Under the pieces are notes generated by a model. That model worked only from the letters and a program-made list of their open reading frames with translations, was not told the DNA's origin and did not search any database. A stretch of DNA of 41,327 nucleotides from Phormidesmis priestleyi BC1401 (GTDB lineage: Bacteria > Cyanobacteriota > Cyanobacteriia > Leptolyngbyales > Leptolyngbyaceae), in the NCBI RefSeq assembly GCF_001650195.1, contig NZ_LXYR01000046.1, forward strand, positions 1 to 41,327, in the 5' to 3' direction. The translations under genes and the position numbers were made by a program. Below, in pieces: positions 33,442 through 41,327 of this stretch; the stretch's first letter is position 1; each line of letters begins with the position of its first letter.

Positions 33442-34422
33442 ATGAATACAGGAGTATCGGAGCTTTGGGCTAAGGTACAGTCGATGGTGAATGACTTCAT
33501 TGTCTTACTGCCTAACCTTGTCTTGGCGCTGGTTGTTTTTGCGATTTTCTTTTTCGTCGCCAGGGCAATCAAGCGAGTTGTTAGAGATTTAACCCGCGAT
33601 CGCCGCAATGCTCGTAATTTAGGGCTGGTGCTAGGACGATTGGCGCAAGGTGCAACCATTCTCACGGGACTGTTCATTTCTCTCTCGATCGTGATTCCTT
33701 CACTCAAAGCAGGAGACCTAGTTCAACTATTAGGAATCAGTGGAGTAGCCATTGGTTTTGCGTTTCGAGACATCCTACAAAACTTCCTATCAGGCATTTT
33801 GATTTTGTTAACTGAGCCGTTTGAAATCGATGATCAGATTGTCTTCAAGAATTTTGAGGGCACAGTCGAAAGTATTCAAACGCGGGCAACCACGATTCGC
33901 ACCTATGATGGTCGTCGCATTGTGATTCCAAATTCGGAGCTATTTACAAACTCGGTGACGGTCAATACAGCATTCGAGCACCGACGCTTGCAGTATGACA
34001 TTGGAATTGGCTATGGCGATGATATTGATGAAGCAAAGCGATCGATTTTAGAGGCGATGCGTGAAACTGATGGAGTGTTAGAGCAACCTGCTCCCGATGC
34101 GATCGTGATGGAGTTAGCAGGAAGTTCGGTAAACATCCGTGCCCGTTGGTGGATTAAACCGCCGCGCCGCGCTGAAACTCTCGAACTGCAAGATCGCGTT
34201 CTTACAGCCATTAAAAATAAGCTAACAGCGAACGGAATTGACCTGCCTTTCCCAACCCAGCAGATTCTCTTTCATGACCAGACTGAGGAAACGGATGGCG
34301 ATCGCGCTCGTCAGCGTGAAGGGTGGCCCGTGGGTCAAGGGAATGCCCCAAAGCCTCGCAGTATCGGAGGTTCTTTGAGGGCGCTTGCTGAGGCACGAAC
34401 TCACCAAAACGGTAAAGAGTAA
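33442..34422 (+). CDS. mscS: MscS-type small-conductance mechanosensitive channel
   Basis: The product is 326 aa. Three membrane segments are followed by the pore-lining and vestibule sequence GISGVAIGFAFRDILQNFLS, then GILILLTEPFEIDDQI, VESIQTRATTIRTYDGRRIV and IPNSELFTNSV, the classic MscS signature. The C-terminal part has IGIGYGDDIDEAKRSILEAM and an Arg-rich region. It opens under membrane tension to release solutes after hypo-osmotic shock. The last ~50 residues (from HDQTEETDGDRARQREGW) are a variable polar tail. No strong ribosome-binding site is visible before the ATG. The small frame that follows at 34431 may be co-transcribed. Confidence 0.93.
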   Translation: MNTGVSELWAKVQSMVNDFIVLLPNLVLALVVFAIFFFVARAIKRVVRDLTRDRRNARNLGLVLGRLAQGATILTGLFISLSIVIPSLKAGDLVQLLGISGVAIGFAFRDILQNFLSGILILLTEPFEIDDQIVFKNFEGTVESIQTRATTIRTYDGRRIVIPNSELFTNSVTVNTAFEHRRLQYDIGIGYGDDIDEAKRSILEAMRETDGVLEQPAPDAIVMELAGSSVNIRARWWIKPPRRAETLELQDRVLTAIKNKLTANGIDLPFPTQQILFHDQTEETDGDRARQREGWPVGQGNAPKPRSIGGSLRALAEARTHQNGKE

Positions 34423-35177
34423 TTAGAGCAATGTTTGGAGCAATGTTAAGTGCAAGATGGTCAGGATACCGGACTGCGGCTTATGTGGGACAGGGACTGC
34501 TCAGCGCTGCTGTGATTGCTGCCGTTGTTCAAGGAAAGTGGCAGAACGCATTCGCACTTGCATTGTTTCTGGTTGCGTCGTGACACGCTCGTAGTTTGCG
34601 TGAGATGTTCAGTGGAGGGCGCGCTTACCCAGTCCCCTTCGGGGGGAAGCCATCCTCCAAAGCTGGGCGCTAGATCGTTCGTGCAGAAGGAGCTTGGCGA
34701 TTGGTGCCCCATGACTTGCCGCCGGGGGCGGGGACAACGGTTAGTCGTTCCAGCAGAAAGCTCTGTAACCGCTTCGGAAGACGAAGAATAGCTTTTCTCC
34801 TAAAGAGAAGGACAGTTAAAGAATCATCAAAGCATTCCCGTCAACGGCTAGTTTCGTCGTACCGCGAGAGTATGAAAGAGATTGAAGATTTAACTCAAAG
34901 GGTCAGAATGCTTATCGATCGCCAGCTTCTGAAAGGAACCTGTGTTAATTTATCTACAATGTACAGATGTGACGGCTCGATCGCTTGCTCCCAGTCAGCA
35001 ATAATCAATTTGCTTCATGCTATCAACGCCTGTGCAAGCCGCTCCTTGTCTATCGCTCTGTGCTCTCTTTGCTGTGGACAAATTATTCCACTGCCCATCC
35101 GGTTACACATCACAAAGTGCATTCGTTTCGTCACTTCTAAGACGAAAAAACGGTTCAGCTAACTCCAAATCATCTCT
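34423..35177. other. Gap with possible 50-residue membrane ORF and GC-rich stretch
   Basis: A plus-strand frame at 34431-34583 reads MFGAMLSARWSGYRTAAYVG, then QGLLSAAVIAAVVQ, ending FALALFLVAS; it could be a small membrane protein or a fragment. Next, 34615-34745 is unusually G+C rich with hairpin-forming CCCCTTCGGGG and CCGCCGGGGGCGG. It may be a structured RNA or an insertion-element end, but I recognise no family. Nothing certain lies between there and 35177. Confidence 0.35.
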
Positions 35178-36791
35178 ATGTTTCTTGATGCCACAACGCT
35201 GCTCATTCAACAAACTTCATCTGAAGCTGTACAGCTAAACCCACATGAAATTGCGGTCAACTTGAAGCAATTTCTTTTAGTGCTTGCGGTCTCTCTCGGC
35301 GTTGCCACGCTACCCCAGATTATAAGCTGGCTCCATCGGATTCCCTACACCCTTTTATTGGTCATCGTCGGGTTAGGTTTAGCCTTCGTCGATATTCGGT
35401 TAGTGGAACTCTCGCCAGGGCTAATTCTATCAATTTTTTTGCCGCCACTGCTGTTTGAAGCAGCTTGGAACTTGCAGTGGTCAGACTTAAAACGTGACTT
35501 CTTTCCTATTTGTCTCTATGCGATCGGGGGTGTTGTCATTACGGTTGCAGGAGTTGCGATCGGACTTAACCAGCTTGCAAACGTCGCACTGCCGATTGCC
35601 TTATTGATCGGGGCGTGTCTGTCTGCTACTGACCCGGTTTCTGTCACCGCCTTGTTTCGAGAACTGGGTGCAGATAAACGACTGAGAACGGTCATGGAAG
35701 GCGAGAGTTTATTTAATGATGGCATGGCGGTTGTTGCGTTTAGCGCTTTGTCGGCAATGGCGTATGGAGCGAGTGAGCTAACGCCGCAATCTATTTTGCT
35801 TGAGTTTGTTCAGGTAGTTGGAATTGGGATCGGGATCGGCAGCACGATCGGGTTTGGAATTTCCTACATCACGCAGCGGTTTGATTTGCCCTTAGTCGAG
35901 CAATCATTAACGCTCGTTTCTGCCTATGGAGTATATCTACTTGCTGAAGATTTGGGAGGATCGGGGGTGATTGCGGTGGTTGCCACTGGGTTAATTTTGG
36001 GCAACTTCGGCTCTCAGATTGGCATGAGTCCTCGGACAAGAGTGATTGTGACGGCATTTTGGGAGTTTTTATCGTTTTTTGTCAACTCGATCGTGTTTCT
36101 GTTGATTGGAGATCAGATTCACTTTACGAGTCTGGGAAAGAACTTGGGTATTATCGCGGTGACTGTGGGGATGATGTTTCTGACTCGTGCGATCGCGATC
36201 TATGGATTGGGATGGTTTAGCAATCGCCTGATTAAAATTCGGATTCCGATCAAAGAGCAAACGGTGCTCTGGTGGGGCGGAGTACGCGGCTCGGTTTCGA
36301 TCGCGCTTGCTCTGAGCGTTTCGAGAAGTTTGGGCGATCGAGATGCGATCATTGCAGCCGTTTTTGGTGCGGTTTTGTTTACGCTACTCGTTCAAGGACT
36401 GAGCATTCAACCGTTGATGATGGCGTTAAAGCTGCTCGGTAGCCAGCCGCTGCGTCAGAAGTATGTAGAAGCGATCGCTCGACATATGGCATTGAGTCGA
36501 GTGTTGCAACACTTGGATGAAGTTGAGTTGCGTCCTAATATTGAGCCAGAAATTTATCGTGACTCAAAAGCTGTAATTCAGGAAGAATTACAGCTTTTAC
36601 AAACAGAAATCAGTCGATTTGAAGTAGAAAATCCGGCGATCCGAGACTGGATTACCCAACAATTACACAGCGAACTGATTGCGATCGAAGCCGACACCTA
36701 CGCAGATTTAGTCCGAACAGGGCTACTGAATCAAGAACTCTCTTCGTTCCTCTACAAAAGGTTTCAAGATGAGAACAAATTCCCAGAGTAG
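35178..36791 (+). CDS. CPA1-family Na+/H+ antiporter
   Basis: The product is 537 aa. LIGACLSATDPVSVTALFRE holds the conserved ATDP ion-binding motif, and MEGESLFNDGMAVVAF has the ESLFND motif of NhaP/NHE exchangers. FLPPLLFEAAWNL and WWGGVRGSVSIALALSVSR are further family marks. About twelve membrane segments precede a cytoplasmic tail with ALSRVLQHLDEVELRPNIEP. It exchanges sodium or potassium for protons. No ribosome-binding site is seen before the ATG. It converges on the ClC gene with 36 bases between the stops. Confidence 0.92.
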   Translation: MFLDATTLLIQQTSSEAVQLNPHEIAVNLKQFLLVLAVSLGVATLPQIISWLHRIPYTLLLVIVGLGLAFVDIRLVELSPGLILSIFLPPLLFEAAWNLQWSDLKRDFFPICLYAIGGVVITVAGVAIGLNQLANVALPIALLIGACLSATDPVSVTALFRELGADKRLRTVMEGESLFNDGMAVVAFSALSAMAYGASELTPQSILLEFVQVVGIGIGIGSTIGFGISYITQRFDLPLVEQSLTLVSAYGVYLLAEDLGGSGVIAVVATGLILGNFGSQIGMSPRTRVIVTAFWEFLSFFVNSIVFLLIGDQIHFTSLGKNLGIIAVTVGMMFLTRAIAIYGLGWFSNRLIKIRIPIKEQTVLWWGGVRGSVSIALALSVSRSLGDRDAIIAAVFGAVLFTLLVQGLSIQPLMMALKLLGSQPLRQKYVEAIARHMALSRVLQHLDEVELRPNIEPEIYRDSKAVIQEELQLLQTEISRFEVENPAIRDWITQQLHSELIAIEADTYADLVRTGLLNQELSSFLYKRFQDENKFPE

Positions 36792-36827
36792 CATCGCCCT
36801 ACAATTTACTTTTGTCTCTTTTCAGCT

Positions 36828-39461
36828 TCATGACGCTCTCACCAAAATCACAGTGCAGGTGCTTTGGCGAGAAATCACGGCGGGAATATTTCCCTGCTGC
36901 ATTTGTTGCAGCAAGCCCTCTCGACTCGCACCCAAAACAATGACATCGCTTTGATCTTGTTTGGCATAACTCAGCACTGCCGCAGGCACAGAATCAGCGC
37001 AGACCGAAGTTGTCAAGATAGAAGCATTCGTATGAGGCTTGAGGAACTGAGCGGCGGCTGCCAAAACTGCCTCAGTGTCCAACCCCGCATCATCGGTTTT
37101 GCGCTCTTCTGAAGCATCATATACGTGAAATAATCGGATTTGTGCGGCTTTACTCAGAGACATCAATGCAGGCAGCAATCGAACCGCTTCTTGGGCATTA
37201 GGTCCGCCTGCCATCGGCACCAACCATCGTTCAAGGCTAGGTCGATTCGCACTTTGTGCAACTTCAAAGGAATCACTTAGCTTCACCAAGACTACTTCAC
37301 AAGCAGCTTGTCGAATCATGGTATCGACCACGCGACTAAATACCCGCCCCGGCGTAGTTGTACTGCCTTTCCAACCCATGACGACGAGATCAATGTGTCG
37401 CTCTTTGAGCGTTTCTAGAATGGCACCTGACAAATCATGCGCTACTCGAATCTGAGTATGCATCGGAACTCGCCATGCCTGACTCAAACGGCTTGCCTGC
37501 TTTAGTAGTTTTTGACTTTCTGCTGTTTTCACTGGCGTTTCTGCAAGCGCATGATGTTTTGGTACAACAATCACCTGCAAACATTCGATTTCATAGTTGC
37601 GATCGTGGGCAATTGCCACTGCCATTTCTAGGAGCATCAGCGATGTTTTTGGGTTACTCAACGGCACGAGGATGCGCCCTTGTCCGGTTTCTGGCGAGCG
37701 CGTTTGGTAAATCAGGTGTGAGCGTTCTGCATTGGGTTCCGTGAGGCTTTCGTTGTTGAGATACGCTGCTTCAACGCGAATGATGTCGCTGCGGGTGATA
37801 ATTCCAATCAATCGCCGTCCTTCTACAACGGGTAAGCTGCTGAGATCGTGTCGATCGAGTAAATGCAGCACGTAGGCAAGCGTATCTTCTGGGTCAATGC
37901 GGACGGGATCGGGGGTCATCAGATCGCTCACCAGATTCTCGCCGTTCAATCCGCGTACAGAAAGGTTAGCAATATCCTTTTGAGTGAGAATGCCAACTAG
38001 CTTGCCGCTTTCGACGATCGGAAATGTGCGATGCGAAGACTGAGAAAACGCCTGTAGTGCTTCTTCGAGCCGCATTCGACTAGGAAGCGTTTCGACTCTG
38101 GGCTGCATGACGTCCGATGCGGTTAGATCGGTCCAAGGATCTTGGGCGGTCGTTTCTTTGGTCAGATGAATGCCTTTAAATTCAAGCAGATCGTCATAGA
38201 GTGAACCTTCTTCAAACAATTCTGCAATCAGATAAGAAGTTACAGAGACAATCATCAACGGCAATACTAAATTAAAGTCAGCGGTCATTTCAAACACGAT
38301 GATGACCGCTGTGATCGGAGTCCGAGCAACTGCACAGAAAAAGGCTGCCATTCCCACTCGTGCATAAGTAGTGGCTAGACTTAACCCCAAAATTTGGTGT
38401 TCTCCAACGCCAACGAGGTAGCCGAGCGCCGCACCTAGCACCATACTGGGAATCAGCAATCCTCCCGGTGCGCCAGAACCATAGGTAGCGACGATCAGAA
38501 AAAATTGGACGCAAAAGACGATCGCGACGAGCTGCCAGTCTGCATTCCCCGTTAAGAGCAGTTCCCTCAGTCCCGCATTGTCTCGAAAAAGATCGGGTAA
38601 GGCAGCAAAGGCAATTCCGGTCATGAGTCCCGCAAATCCGACTCGCCAGGGCAAGCTCACATTGAGACGGCGGTACAAGGTCAAACTCGTCAGAATTGAG
38701 CGATTGAACAGCACACCGAGACCGCCTGCCAGCACTCCAAGCAGCAGATAAAAGGGAATCTCAGGAGCAGAAAAGCTGGTATTGGAGACGACCAGATGCA
38801 AATCTAAATCGAGATTGTGCGAACCACTAATGCGAGCGACAACCGACGCGATGAACGAAGCCAGGATCGCGGTTCCTAACGTGATGCCAGACACGTCTTG
38901 CAGCAGTTCTTCGACGACAAATAAAACACCTGCGATCGGCGCATTAAACGCAGCAGCAAGTCCCGCTCCCGCTCCGGCGGCGAGAATTTGACGACGATGA
39001 TCGGGTGACGTGGGAAACCATCGAGTCAATTGACTCGCCAACGCTGCCCCAATTTGTACGGTTGGTCCTTCTCGTCCAAGGGGCATTCCAGCCGCCAGGA
39101 CGAGCGTGGCGCTGACCAACTTCACCAGCGCGATTCGTAGATTTAGGGGCATCGGAACATTCGCGAGTACCGCCTTTACTTCGGTCATGCCGCTGCCACT
39201 TGCGGCTGGAGCTAGACGATCGACGATCAATCCAGACAAGAATCCACCCAGCGACCCAATCAGGGGTAAAGCAATATACGCTGGGATTAAATGTGCTGCC
39301 TGTTGCCGCCATCCACCGAGCCAACCAACGCTTTGTGCAAGTAGGAGCGCCGCCAGTCCTGACACTAATCCAATCAGGCAAGCTTCAAAAATTGCCAATC
39401 GCTTCGGACGCAACAGCAGACGCAAAAAGCGGTTCCAGATCGATTTTCCGATGCGTACCAT
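36828..39461 (-). CDS. ClC chloride transporter with CBS pair and two USP domains
   Basis: The product is 877 aa. The ClC core has GSGMTEVK (89-96, family GSGIPE), GREGPTVQIG with the gating Glu at 131, and GSGAPGGLLIPSMVLG (329-344). FVVEELL (181-187) has Glu at the position that marks H+/Cl- exchangers. A CBS pair follows (about 450-565: DVMQPRVETLP and DLMTPDPVRI), then two universal stress domains starting near 596 (RILVPLSNPKTSL) and 740 (RWLVPMAGGPNAQE). CBS and USP parts bind adenine nucleotides, so transport may answer to energy state. Chloride/proton exchange is inferred from the motifs. Confidence 0.92.
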   Translation of the reverse strand: MVRIGKSIWNRFLRLLLRPKRLAIFEACLIGLVSGLAALLLAQSVGWLGGWRQQAAHLIPAYIALPLIGSLGGFLSGLIVDRLAPAASGSGMTEVKAVLANVPMPLNLRIALVKLVSATLVLAAGMPLGREGPTVQIGAALASQLTRWFPTSPDHRRQILAAGAGAGLAAAFNAPIAGVLFVVEELLQDVSGITLGTAILASFIASVVARISGSHNLDLDLHLVVSNTSFSAPEIPFYLLLGVLAGGLGVLFNRSILTSLTLYRRLNVSLPWRVGFAGLMTGIAFAALPDLFRDNAGLRELLLTGNADWQLVAIVFCVQFFLIVATYGSGAPGGLLIPSMVLGAALGYLVGVGEHQILGLSLATTYARVGMAAFFCAVARTPITAVIIVFEMTADFNLVLPLMIVSVTSYLIAELFEEGSLYDDLLEFKGIHLTKETTAQDPWTDLTASDVMQPRVETLPSRMRLEEALQAFSQSSHRTFPIVESGKLVGILTQKDIANLSVRGLNGENLVSDLMTPDPVRIDPEDTLAYVLHLLDRHDLSSLPVVEGRRLIGIITRSDIIRVEAAYLNNESLTEPNAERSHLIYQTRSPETGQGRILVPLSNPKTSLMLLEMAVAIAHDRNYEIECLQVIVVPKHHALAETPVKTAESQKLLKQASRLSQAWRVPMHTQIRVAHDLSGAILETLKERHIDLVVMGWKGSTTTPGRVFSRVVDTMIRQAACEVVLVKLSDSFEVAQSANRPSLERWLVPMAGGPNAQEAVRLLPALMSLSKAAQIRLFHVYDASEERKTDDAGLDTEAVLAAAAQFLKPHTNASILTTSVCADSVPAAVLSYAKQDQSDVIVLGASREGLLQQMQQGNIPAVISRQSTCTVILVRAS

Positions 39462-39497
39462 GATGTCTTTGGGGAGAGTGCAGACACAGCAATCTGG

Positions 39498-39740
39498 TTA
39501 GAGCAGCAATTTTGGAGATGCTGGATGGACATCTGAAGGCTGCTCAGTCGGCGATCGCCAAGACTGCTGTGGTTGATGATTAAACCAAGAGTCTATCGCA
39601 ACGCCACCCCCAAACAACAGCTTCAGCAGATATAACTCCGTTCGCCCAAAAGTAAGGTTTGAGCAATCTCGGAGAGATATCTGCTGAAGCAGATGGACAG
39701 AACGGAGACTTCTATCTGGGTCTTCAAATGAATGTTTCAT
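39498..39740 (-). CDS. Small hypothetical protein upstream of ClC
   Basis: The frame of 80 aa begins MKHSFEDPDRSLRSVHLLQQ and has GGAGGG about five bases before the ATG, a strong ribosome-binding site. It ends 36 bases before the ClC start on the same strand. No family is recognised and no membrane helix is clear. The DNA includes a 14-bp inverted repeat (39620-39633 and 39677-39690), which might instead reflect an RNA structure in the ClC leader. Confidence 0.4.
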   Translation of the reverse strand: MKHSFEDPDRSLRSVHLLQQISLRDCSNLTFGRTELYLLKLLFGGGVAIDSWFNHQPQQSWRSPTEQPSDVHPASPKLLL

Positions 39741-39780
39741 ATTTCCCTCCACAAAATGATAAAAGTGCTTAATCTTGATC

Positions 39781-39926
39781 AGACCTCCTGCGTGAATCTG
39801 GACAGCCCTCCTCACGAAGTGGGGCAAGCCCTCGCCAACCCTTCTCCCCAGGGAGCTAGAATCTCTTGTTCCCTCTCCTCAGGGAGAGGGCTAGGGTGAG
39901 GGCGAAGGATTCGTGCAGGAGGTCTA
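39781..39926. mobile_element. MITE-like element, GACCTCCTGC-ended type, copy 3
   Basis: GACCTCCTGCGTGAATC at the left and GATTCGTGCAGGAGGTC at the right are near-perfect inverted ends; the right is followed by TA, the left preceded by CA. The core GCCCTCCTCACGAAGTGGGG, then GCTAGAATCTCTTGTTCC and GGGCTAGGGTGAGGGC, matches the other copies. Confidence 0.75.
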
Positions 39927-40128
39927 TTGAAGCGGCTGTTCATCTCTATTCTGGAGGGTCGCCACAAAAACGAACGTTGTAATCGAATGACGATCGTGTG
40001 TTGAGCGATCGTCGAATGGGAGGCAACGATTGGTAAACGATTCAGTGAGCTGAAGGCAGTGATACGATAAGTTTGGGTAACGATGTTTCTAACACCCCTA
40101 TTTTCTGACACTCCTAGAGAAGAACATT

Positions 40129-40372
40129 GTGAAACTGTTAACGATTTTGGCGCTGCTGATTGCGATCGTCCCAGTGGTCTTTGCAACTCAAAATGCTGCA
40201 CCCGTCGCGATTCATTTTCTGGGCTGGAGCTACGAAGCGTCGATGGAAAATTTAGGAGTTGGAGCAGAAATTAGCAGTCAGCAGTCCTGCTCGACCCGCA
40301 GAACTGCCACCGTCTGAGAGCGATCGGCAAAACTACCCTCCTACACAATTTTCAAACTTTCCGATTCAGTAA
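40129..40372 (+). pseudogene. lapA-domain (DUF1049) pseudogene
   Basis: The first frame starts at GTG and reads VKLLTILALLIAIVPVVFAT, then QNAAPVAIHFLGWSYEAS, the N-terminal half of LapA-domain membrane proteins. The family's second membrane helix is missing. One base out of frame, the typical tail LEQKLAVSSPARPAELPPSE, then SDRQNYPPTQFSNF, runs to a stop at 40370. An internal deletion with frame change has therefore broken the gene. The frame as it stands would give a 62-aa truncated product. Confidence 0.7.
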
Positions 40373-40387
40373 TCTAAGGCTCAGGAC

Positions 40388-41041
40388 ATGAAATTCAACG
40401 TTCGTAAACAGTTAGAGTGGTTTTTAACGATCGCCCTAGCTGTTTTTTTGCTGACGATCTCCGTTCCCTTCGCGATCGCTCAAACCAGTTCCGCAAACTC
40501 GATCGACAATCCAATCGATAATCGAGTCAAGGAGACTCCTGTCTTACTAGCGGGTGAACAGCTATTTGTAGTACAAGCACAAGTCGGCTCCTTCTCAGCA
40601 GCAGAACGAGCGCGGGCTGTGACTCAAAGAGTGGAAGCGATCGCGGCTGATGTTGCTATTCCAATCGATACAATCAAAGTAAAAGACCAACAATACGCGA
40701 CGACGATCGAGGCAGGCGACCAGCTACTGTTTAGCATTACAGATGCCGATGCTCAATTCGCAGGTAAAACGCGATCGTAGCTTGCCGATGCATATGTCGC
40801 TAAACTCCGAACTGCGATCGGGCAATATCGACAAGAACATAGCGCTCAAAGTCTCTTATTCGGGGCGCTCTACACGGTGATTGCCACGATCGTGTTATTT
40901 GTTTTGCTGAAGCTGTTAGGGAGAGGGTTCGCTCGAATTTTGACGCAGCGAACGTCTCCCGAAGCATCTGCGCTCAGACCGTTGAGAATTCAGAACTTTG
41001 AGCTGCTTGAGGTGGAACCCAAAAACTGGACAGGTGAATAA
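40388..41041 (+). pseudogene. MscS-family N-terminal pseudogene with in-frame stop
   Basis: The frame begins MKFNVRKQLEWFLTIALAVF with a signal peptide ending FAIAQ. It continues through RARAVTQRVEAIAADVAIPI and ITDADAQFAGKTRS to TAG at 40778. The same frame continues after that stop as LADAYVAKLRTAIGQYRQEH, then SLLFGALYTVIATIVLFVLL and LLGRGFARI, to TAA at 41039. This is the N-terminal extension and first membrane segment of large cyanobacterial MscS-like channels. The channel domain is missing because the IS3 element begins at about 41027. A single nonsense codon plus truncation makes it non-functional as a channel. Confidence 0.75.
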
Positions 41042-41327
41042 GCTCTAAACTTCCCACCCATGATAGGAATGGTTATGAGCAAAAACAAACGCAAACAGTA
41101 CAGTTCTCAATTCAAAGCAAAAGTTGCGATTGAAGCGGTGAAAGGAGAGAAAACCATTGCTGAAATTGCGAGTCAATATAGCGTGCATCCGACGATGATT
41201 CACGGTTGGAAACGGCATCTTCTAGCGGGCATGAGTGAGGTGTTTGAGCGCGGTTCCAGCGCCAGCAAAGTAGAGCCAGAAGGGCAAGCCCACCTCGATG
41301 AGTTGTATCGACAGATTGGACAGTTGA
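41027..41327 (+). mobile_element. Left part of an IS3-family insertion sequence
   Basis: TGGACAGGTGAATAAG at about 41027 looks like the left inverted end of an IS3-family element, placed about 48 bases before the transposase ORF A start, as is usual. The preceding MscS-like sequence is cut at this point. The right end lies beyond the window, so the end assignment is not confirmed. Confidence 0.6.
41075..41327 (+). CDS. IS3-family transposase OrfA (partial at window end)
   Basis: The visible 84 residues begin MSKNKRKQYSSQFKAKVAIE. They carry the HTH of OrfA-type proteins: TIAEIASQYSVHPTMIHGWK with the family Trp at its end. A polar segment with ELYRQIGQL begins the leucine-zipper-like part. 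AGGA stands about six bases before the ATG; an in-frame ATG at 41060 is less likely. OrfA binds the IS ends, and a frameshift product with OrfB would be the active transposase. OrfB is outside the window. Confidence 0.85.
   Translation, partial: MSKNKRKQYSSQFKAKVAIEAVKGEKTIAEIASQYSVHPTMIHGWKRHLLAGMSEVFERGSSASKVEPEGQAHLDELYRQIGQL

Larger units (their letters stand above)
39462..40128. other. Gap with possible small gene and MITE
   Basis: The region upstream of the ClC gene holds a possible 80-aa minus-strand gene (39498-39740), the MITE at 39781-39926 and no other coding sequence. The last 200 bases before the broken lapA-like gene show nothing recognisable. Confidence 0.45.

Noticed and set aside
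34516-34791. Protein of about 90 residues on the plus strand
   Set aside because: It overlaps the GC-rich hairpin stretch, has no ribosome-binding site and a composition unlike a folded protein.
34701-35162. 153-codon plus-strand frame before the antiporter
   Set aside because: Rich in Cys, Arg and Ser with no family resemblance; likely fortuitous.
39812-40201. Minus-strand frame of 129 codons
   Set aside because: It runs through the MITE at 39781 and the antisense of the broken lapA-like gene; no start signal.
1-41327. tRNA or rRNA genes
   Set aside because: No cloverleaf with CCA-ready acceptor or rRNA-like sequence was recognised on either strand by eye; a dedicated scan was not possible.

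Overview
The window looks like accessory DNA from a filamentous-type cyanobacterium. GCGATCGC and CGATCG octamers are dense throughout. Several genes belong to families typical of cyanobacteria: DUF4058, Uma2, DUF3611, SLH porin-like proteins, and a Tat-exported Rieske protein. The presence of rep, primase and parAB genes, many small interspersed repeats and many gene fragments suggests a plasmid or an integrated plasmid-like region. Whether it is a free plasmid cannot be decided from this segment.

Layout. 0-2.3 kb: a 3'-shortened DUF4058 gene, an orphan Rieske Fe-S protein and a MITE-like repeat. 2.3-8.4 kb: a replication module. A primase-like gene (minus strand) and a candidate initiator with a C-terminal HTH (plus strand) diverge from a 1.2-kb non-coding stretch. 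That stretch is full of TAGATTCTAGA-like and TGTCAA motifs and is a probable origin. The module is bracketed by four inverted-repeat pairs whose arms carry CTTGTGTAA. The last pair abuts the start codon of a small cysteine-rich DUF6788-like protein. 8.9-10.9 kb: a partition module, with two palindromes sharing GAATACCAGTATTC (candidate parS) upstream of overlapping parA and parB.

11.2-29.0 kb: about sixteen genes, all on the minus strand and many overlapping or tightly spaced. They encode a PMA1-type H+-ATPase, polyphosphate kinase 2, a CopB-type ATPase with a coupled small membrane protein, a GH65 phosphorylase/beta-phosphoglucomutase fusion, a histidine phosphatase, class I aldolase, an eRF1-like protein, an HPF-like protein, a double PRC-barrel protein, a cysteine-rich membrane protein, a VOC protein, a SpoIIAA-like protein, phosphoketolase, a universal stress protein and possibly a 28-residue membrane peptide. 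As a set they resemble an energy-stress or dark/low-oxygen island. Stored disaccharide or glycogen-derived sugar and polyphosphate would feed phosphorolysis, phosphoketolase and nucleotide phosphorylation, while ribosome hibernation and an ATP-driven proton pump hold the cell in a resting state. The individual functions are well supported; the joint programme is inference.

30.5-39.5 kb: an ion and osmotic homeostasis group. It holds a DUF389 membrane protein, an SLH protein, a DUF3611 membrane protein, MscS, a CPA1 Na+/H+ antiporter and, convergent with the antiporter, a ClC protein fused to CBS and two USP domains. 39.5-41.3 kb: decaying sequence, with a possible small gene, a MITE, a broken lapA-like gene and an MscS-type gene that has an in-frame stop and is cut off by the left end of an IS3-family element running off the window.

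The most interesting observations are the CTTGTGTAA inverted repeats with their adjacent DUF6788-like gene, the candidate origin and parS, and a leader peptide shared by CopB, PPK2 and a PPK2 remnant. The MITE families with a common core but different ends also deserve a second look.
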